Positions 7,001-9,252 of a DNA stretch of 9,252 nt are shown here, one piece after another (the stretch's first letter is position 1; the number at the start of each line of letters is the position of its first letter). Source of the DNA: a bacterium. GTDB taxonomy: Bacteria; Bacteroidota; Bacteroidia; Bacteroidales; Bacteroidaceae. Where the stretch lies: NCBI GenBank assembly GCA_004559785.1, contig SFXD01000080.1:1-9252 (forward strand), written 5' to 3'. The notes beneath the pieces were generated by a model, which saw nothing but the letters and a program-made list of their open reading frames with translations, did not search any database and was not told where the DNA came from. The position numbers were made by a program, and so were the translations under genes.

Positions 7001-8416
7001 GTCAAACTGGTCCATGTCCTCTGCGTCTATGCCATAATTGCTATATCCATAGTGCTTGTTGTTGCTTTCGCGTATGTTGAACATTCCCACATACTCGCCG
7101 TTGAAGAAGACATGGGCAGGCTGATAGTCCTGACAGTCGACGTAGAAGCCACTCTTCATCACGATTTGCTGCAGTGCCGGGTCGATGATGCGAGCATAGG
7201 TGTCGTTGCCTCCGTTGCGCACCTGCCAGCAGCGATACTTGTTGTACGGCTTGCCGGGAAAGACTTGACAGTCGATGGAGTTGACGCCCTCGTACCTCTT
7301 GTCTGTCTTGACACGGAAGGAGGATTTCATCTCCCAGTACTTACCGTCCACCACTCCACCTCCGTACGCGCGTGTCCATCCTCCGGATATCTCCATGTCT
7401 ATCTCCTGGTTCACCTGCGGAATGTACGTAACATTACCATACTCGTCCTTCTCCGGGATAAGATATTCGAAGTTGACGGGACGCTCCCAGTCCATGTTCC
7501 AGTTGCAGGCAGAGCCTTGCCCATTGCCAGAAACCCCATTCGTACCTCTGGTATATATTCCTATGGTATCGTCGTAAAGGTTCTTGGGGTCGGTAGAAAC
7601 GGAGATGACAGGCAGGTAATAGTCGTGGTTCCTGTAGATATAGCTGCGAGTGACCACCGCACTTGGCAAATAGCCGTCTGCAACGAGGCAGAAACGAAGG
7701 ATTGTAGTCTTTGTGATATTGAGCCTGCCTGCCGAACTCGTCGTGCCGTGGGTGGCAGATGGAGTGCTTCCATCCGTAGTATACTTCAGCAACGTGCCTC
7801 TCGGTACGGTGACCCTCACGGTAAACGGGTCGGTGAAGACGTGACTGTCCACATCAACCTCCGGAGGGTCAAGCCTCTCGACGGCAAACTTGCTGCCTTC
7901 GTTGCTTGCATTGGGCGTTGGAGTGGAAGTAATGCCCCATTCGTTTGCTCCATCTGTTAGCCTGGCATACGAGCACCGTGGGGTAATCTCAGGATATGTG
8001 ACAGATGCTATGGTGTCCTTGGCAGAAGAAAGCAAGGAGATGGTACCTCCCTCGAACTCTAGTTTGTATGGCACCTGCAAGGATGCCTTGGAGCCATAAC
8101 TGCCCGATGATGAATTATGGTCGAACCATAGCGTCTTGTAACCTCCGGCTGGCACAGAGCCCTGCGCTGACAAAAGCCTGTATGTGCTTGTGCCATCGGT
8201 AATGTACATGCCTCTGAGAATAATGGAAGAGGAAGTAGGATTGTACAATTCTATCCATCCTCCGTAGTTATACGAATTGTCTATGAACTGGTCAAGATTG
8301 GCTGTCTGGATTTCATTGATTACCAAAGTCGTGTCTTGCGTCTGTGCTAACACATCATGTGTGTTGAGCAGACAAGCAAGTCCAATTGATAGTCTCCATA
8401 GAAGTTTATTGGTCAT
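4073..8416 (-). CDS. Secreted multidomain lamin-tail / CotH kinase-like protein with sorting-like C-terminus, 1447 aa
   Basis: This is a large exported protein. Start: ATG 8416 (MTNKLLWRLSIGLACLL...VLA-Q), a good signal peptide; the nine upstream codons begin with TTG and were rejected. Domains, numbered from this ATG: lamin-tail domain about 32-140 (INEI...WIELYNP); chitobiase C-terminal-like sandwich about 185-261 (LLKYTTDGSTPS); CotH kinase-like region about 265-600 with SFRVK (366-370), FNIRE (446-450) and FDLDSAF (557-563), where the DxD is the expected metal-binding pair; beta-sandwich about 735-900 (WKYYDQG, YYFRNTF, YVNGVEV, possibly carbohydrate-binding); second lamin-tail about 951-1057; two GWNW modules at 1117 and 1197; and a C-terminal segment about 1400-1447 (VREVWYNMAGQRVSRPVSGVYV) resembling type IX secretion sorting modules of Prevotella. 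CotH of Bacillus is a secreted protein kinase; kinase activity here is inference. Substrate and biological role are unknown. Confidence 0.9.
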   Translation of the reverse strand: MTNKLLWRLSIGLACLLNTHDVLAQTQDTTLVINEIQTANLDQFIDNSYNYGGWIELYNPTSSSIILRGMYITDGTSTYRLLSAQGSVPAGGYKTLWFDHNSSSGSYGSKASLQVPYKLEFEGGTISLLSSAKDTIASVTYPEITPRCSYARLTDGANEWGITSTPTPNASNEGSKFAVERLDPPEVDVDSHVFTDPFTVRVTVPRGTLLKYTTDGSTPSATHGTTSSAGRLNITKTTILRFCLVADGYLPSAVVTRSYIYRNHDYYLPVISVSTDPKNLYDDTIGIYTRGTNGVSGNGQGSACNWNMDWERPVNFEYLIPEKDEYGNVTYIPQVNQEIDMEISGGWTRAYGGGVVDGKYWEMKSSFRVKTDKRYEGVNSIDCQVFPGKPYNKYRCWQVRNGGNDTYARIIDPALQQIVMKSGFYVDCQDYQPAHVFFNGEYVGMFNIRESNNKHYGYSNYGIDAEDMDQFDLSNAQYNQKVGDNKAWLELVKLALQLSSKKTPELYQKICDRLDIDEYINYMALECYVGPSDWITNTNNVKGFRSRSDGKFHFVLFDLDSAFSTDNMLSDVLSTSGGANVDDLFRYLMKYDPFRRQFMDAYCLVDGSVFEPGRCETIVREIYDNTNYALSFEGNSSNLGLVGTIKSAYNGSRMIKLRSVMGVDAGYYLRLSSNIPEARLQVNGQEVPTGKFAGYLFSYKGEPVNVTAKAPAGYRFGGWMHAGNTETSATLIPLGAKWKYYDQGSMDGYDWKQPDFDETRYLWRSGTAPFGYANEGMYMAVNAATTLDYGDNSANKRPTYYFRNTFQLDAVPSSNSVVTLDYQVDDGMMLYVNGVEVGGYYVASGSPYSSYTKDGHFEGSEPYRGSIVIPNELLKAGANQIAVEVKNISATSTDIFFEASLSMVGVEENMLPATESLNIVDLFEEGTKNGLTAVFTPIEGERQRWELGATPIRINEVSAGNDIYISDYGKKGDWLELYNTTDEDIDLAGMYLSDNGRNGRKYRLAEGTVPANGTCIVWCDGRPSNGQLHAPFKLDNADGACVSIMASDGTWCDRVDYLEQGRWQTYGRYPDGGNAVMLMNQPSIDRSNTLGMADFLGVADGCWQGTDMAITLALEKGWNWTSHNLSEAVDRNRFTTYADLIVGYGEEYPLSQPAQPVAELEVLSPAAGYKVRMGARADITLRGALFDTSTPVVLREGWNWIGFPLYNATTLDAALSGYEAQEGDALVGLDAFAIHDGTCWRGSLTSLSPGQSYLMYSGRGGQFCWQSLSLPSARSRRYVSPLQAEDAAWQVDIHAYPDVMSVVAEVKAGDGISLAEGSCYVGAFCGDECRGVGVWNDGLLFVNVHGDGPEPITFRLLDAEGGCYGSPESPVFQAQALLGSCAEPYVLSFYTDEILDGMRPDVSEGNVVREVWYNMAGQRVSRPVSGVYVRQAVGADGRVTSRKVTLP

Positions 8417-8432
8417 GACGATTTGATTATGG

Positions 8433-8452
8433 ACGTACTGCAATTTGTACGT
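8433..8452. repeat. Inverted repeat ACGTAC-N8-GTACGT upstream of the CotH-like gene
   Basis: Two perfect 6-bp half-sites are separated by 8 nt (TGCAATTT), 16-35 bp ahead of the ATG at 8416. As DNA it is a plausible operator; as RNA it would be a short weak hairpin. The gap 8417-8504 contains no exact TAnnTTTG box on the minus strand, so the CotH-like gene may use a degenerate promoter here or be read through from the upstream Rpn gene. The functional assignment is inference from position and symmetry. Confidence 0.35.
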
Positions 8453-8504
8453 TTATTGATTTAGTAATAAGATAGGAAAAGACATGATTAGAGTAATGCA
8501 CGAG

Positions 8505-9252
8505 TCAGGCCTCATCTATTTCTTTCAAGGACAGCCCTGTGGCCTCACGTATTCCTTCGTTGGGTATGTTCATCGCTTTCAACTTTCTTGCAATGTCAAT
8601 AGCCTTGGAGCGTGCTCCTTCTGCACGTCCTTCTGCACGTCCTTCGGCACGTCCTTCGGCAAGACCCTTCTCGCGTCCTTCGGCACGTCCTTCGGCAAGA
8701 CCCTTCTCGCGACCTGCCTCAAGGCCCTTCTTGAACCCATCTCTCAAGGCCGTGTCTAACGAGTTCTTCAGGTCACGGTATGCCTTGCGGCTGTCCTCGT
8801 ACTCGCGGAGCTCCTGAGGCGTGAACTTTGCTATCTCGGCTTCCTCGAAGAGTTTGTCGAAGACCTTCTCCCTCAGGGCCTTCGGCCTCTTCTCCAGCGT
8901 GGAAAGGTTCTTCAGTACGTAGAGCCACTTGTCATACAAAGTCTCCAGCTCGTCCTCCGACTTGGTGAACTTAGCAATCTCTACGTATATGAAGTCCAGC
9001 TTGCGGTAGAACACCTTGTGCGTCTTCGTGTCGCACAGCTTTATCGTATGGCGGATGTCATCCTTGTCGAAGGCCTCGTCCTTCATGTCGAAGTTCAGGA
9101 GGGCGATGGTGTACACGTGGCTCAGCTGGAAGTCCCAGTTCGAACCCTTGCGAGCCTGCTCCCTGATGGGGAACGTGGAGTAGAACAGCGAGCGGTCCTT
9201 GAAGAACTCCTGGTAGGCGTTCTGCATCTCGACGATGAACTTCTCGCCGTTC
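8505..9252 (-). CDS. Rpn/PDDEXK_2-family nuclease (recombination-promoting nuclease/putative transposase), C-terminal 248 aa, cut by window edge
   Basis: The minus-strand frame is open to the window edge, so the internal ATG at 9227 is not the true start. The visible product begins NGEKFIVEMQNAYQ-EFFKDRSLFY. GEKFIVEMQ is the hallmark of the PDDEXK_2/Rpn group, in which the last PD-(D/E)xK motif is ExQ (Glu8, Gln10 of the visible part). The earlier catalytic Asp lies outside the window, in the roughly 60 missing residues. QARKG..WDFQLSHVYTIALLNF and a long charged helical region follow, as in family members. The tail is a run of EKGLAEGR/AEGR repeats (about residues 181-212), then ARSKAIDIARKLKAMNIPNEGIREATGLS, a small helix-turn segment typical of the family. 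It ends at TGA 8505, 88 bp before the CotH-like start, on the same strand. Family members promote RecA-independent recombination and are called transposases by homology; activity here is untested. Confidence 0.88.
   Translation of the reverse strand, partial: NGEKFIVEMQNAYQEFFKDRSLFYSTFPIREQARKGSNWDFQLSHVYTIALLNFDMKDEAFDKDDIRHTIKLCDTKTHKVFYRKLDFIYVEIAKFTKSEDELETLYDKWLYVLKNLSTLEKRPKALREKVFDKLFEEAEIAKFTPQELREYEDSRKAYRDLKNSLDTALRDGFKKGLEAGREKGLAEGRAEGREKGLAEGRAEGRAEGRAEGARSKAIDIARKLKAMNIPNEGIREATGLSLKEIDEA
8617..8712. repeat. 12-bp tandem repeat, eight units, in the Rpn gene
   Basis: There are eight consecutive 12-bp units of the form CCTTCkGCACGT, CCTTCGGCAAGA or CCCTTCTCGCGT. They run in phase with the reading frame and encode the tetrapeptides AEGR, LAEG and REKG on the minus strand. 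Units 3-5 (8641-8676) and 6-8 (8677-8712) form a 36-bp direct duplication differing only at the last base. The length stays a multiple of three, so copy changes alter the tail length without breaking the frame. No spacers separate the units, so this is not CRISPR. Confidence 0.9.

Noticed and set aside
6758..7960. 400-codon open frame on the plus strand, opposite the CotH-like gene
   Set aside because: It lies wholly antisense to a well-supported gene with recognisable domains. Its valine- and leucine-rich product is what the reverse of Asp/Asn-rich coding gives, and it has no family pattern or promoter.
8417..8443. TTG start at 8443 for the CotH-like protein
   Set aside because: It would put nine polar residues before a good signal peptide that begins at the ATG at 8416, and it falls inside the inverted repeat.
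8617..8712. CRISPR-like regular repeats
   Set aside because: The 12-bp units are contiguous, without spacers, and in frame within a coding gene.

Overview
The window looks like chromosomal DNA from a Prevotella/Bacteroides-type member of the Bacteroidales, with moderate GC. Three things point there. Matches to the Bacteroidetes -7 promoter box (TAnnTTTG) sit ahead of genes, with no strong Shine-Dalgarno sites. A very large secreted lamin-tail/CotH protein ends in a type IX secretion-like C-terminal module. An Rpn/PDDEXK_2-type nuclease gene carries an ExQ motif and an EGR-repeat tail, a form common in this order.

Layout, left to right. (1) Positions 1-151, minus strand: the first 50 codons of an exported protein with a clear signal peptide, with a promoter box at 225-232. 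(2) Positions 264-314: a 10-bp perfect inverted repeat, probably the terminator of the next gene. (3) Positions 351-1712, minus strand: a 453-aa cytoplasmic protein of unknown function with a recognisable Bacteroidetes C-terminal module. (4) Positions 1713-2238: a 526-bp gap with divergent promoter boxes, a possible 59-codon minus-strand ORF and possibly a transcribed non-coding element. (5) Positions 2239-4069, plus strand: a two-gene overlapping operon, a MATE-family multidrug exporter followed by a YfcE-like metallophosphoesterase. (6) Positions 4073-8416, minus strand: a 1447-aa secreted multidomain protein (lamin tail, chitobiase C-terminal-like, CotH kinase-like, beta-sandwich, second lamin tail, two GWNW modules, sorting-like tail). 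It converges on the phosphodiesterase gene with only 3 bp between the stop codons. (7) Positions 8505-9252, minus strand: the C-terminal 248 codons of an Rpn/PDDEXK_2 nuclease. Its EGR-repeat tail is encoded by a 12-bp tandem repeat containing a nearly perfect 36-bp duplication.

The genes do not form one obvious pathway. The MATE and phosphodiesterase genes are almost certainly co-transcribed. The CotH-like protein and the truncated signal-peptide protein belong to the exported proteome. The Rpn gene is a mobile or recombination-type accessory gene, and its expanding tail is the most dynamic DNA in the window. I do not see a CRISPR array, rRNA, tRNA, complete insertion sequence or multi-gene defence system. 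The places where something undescribed could sit are the 1.86-2.13 kb intergenic element, the 453-aa unknown protein and the domain-rich CotH-like protein.
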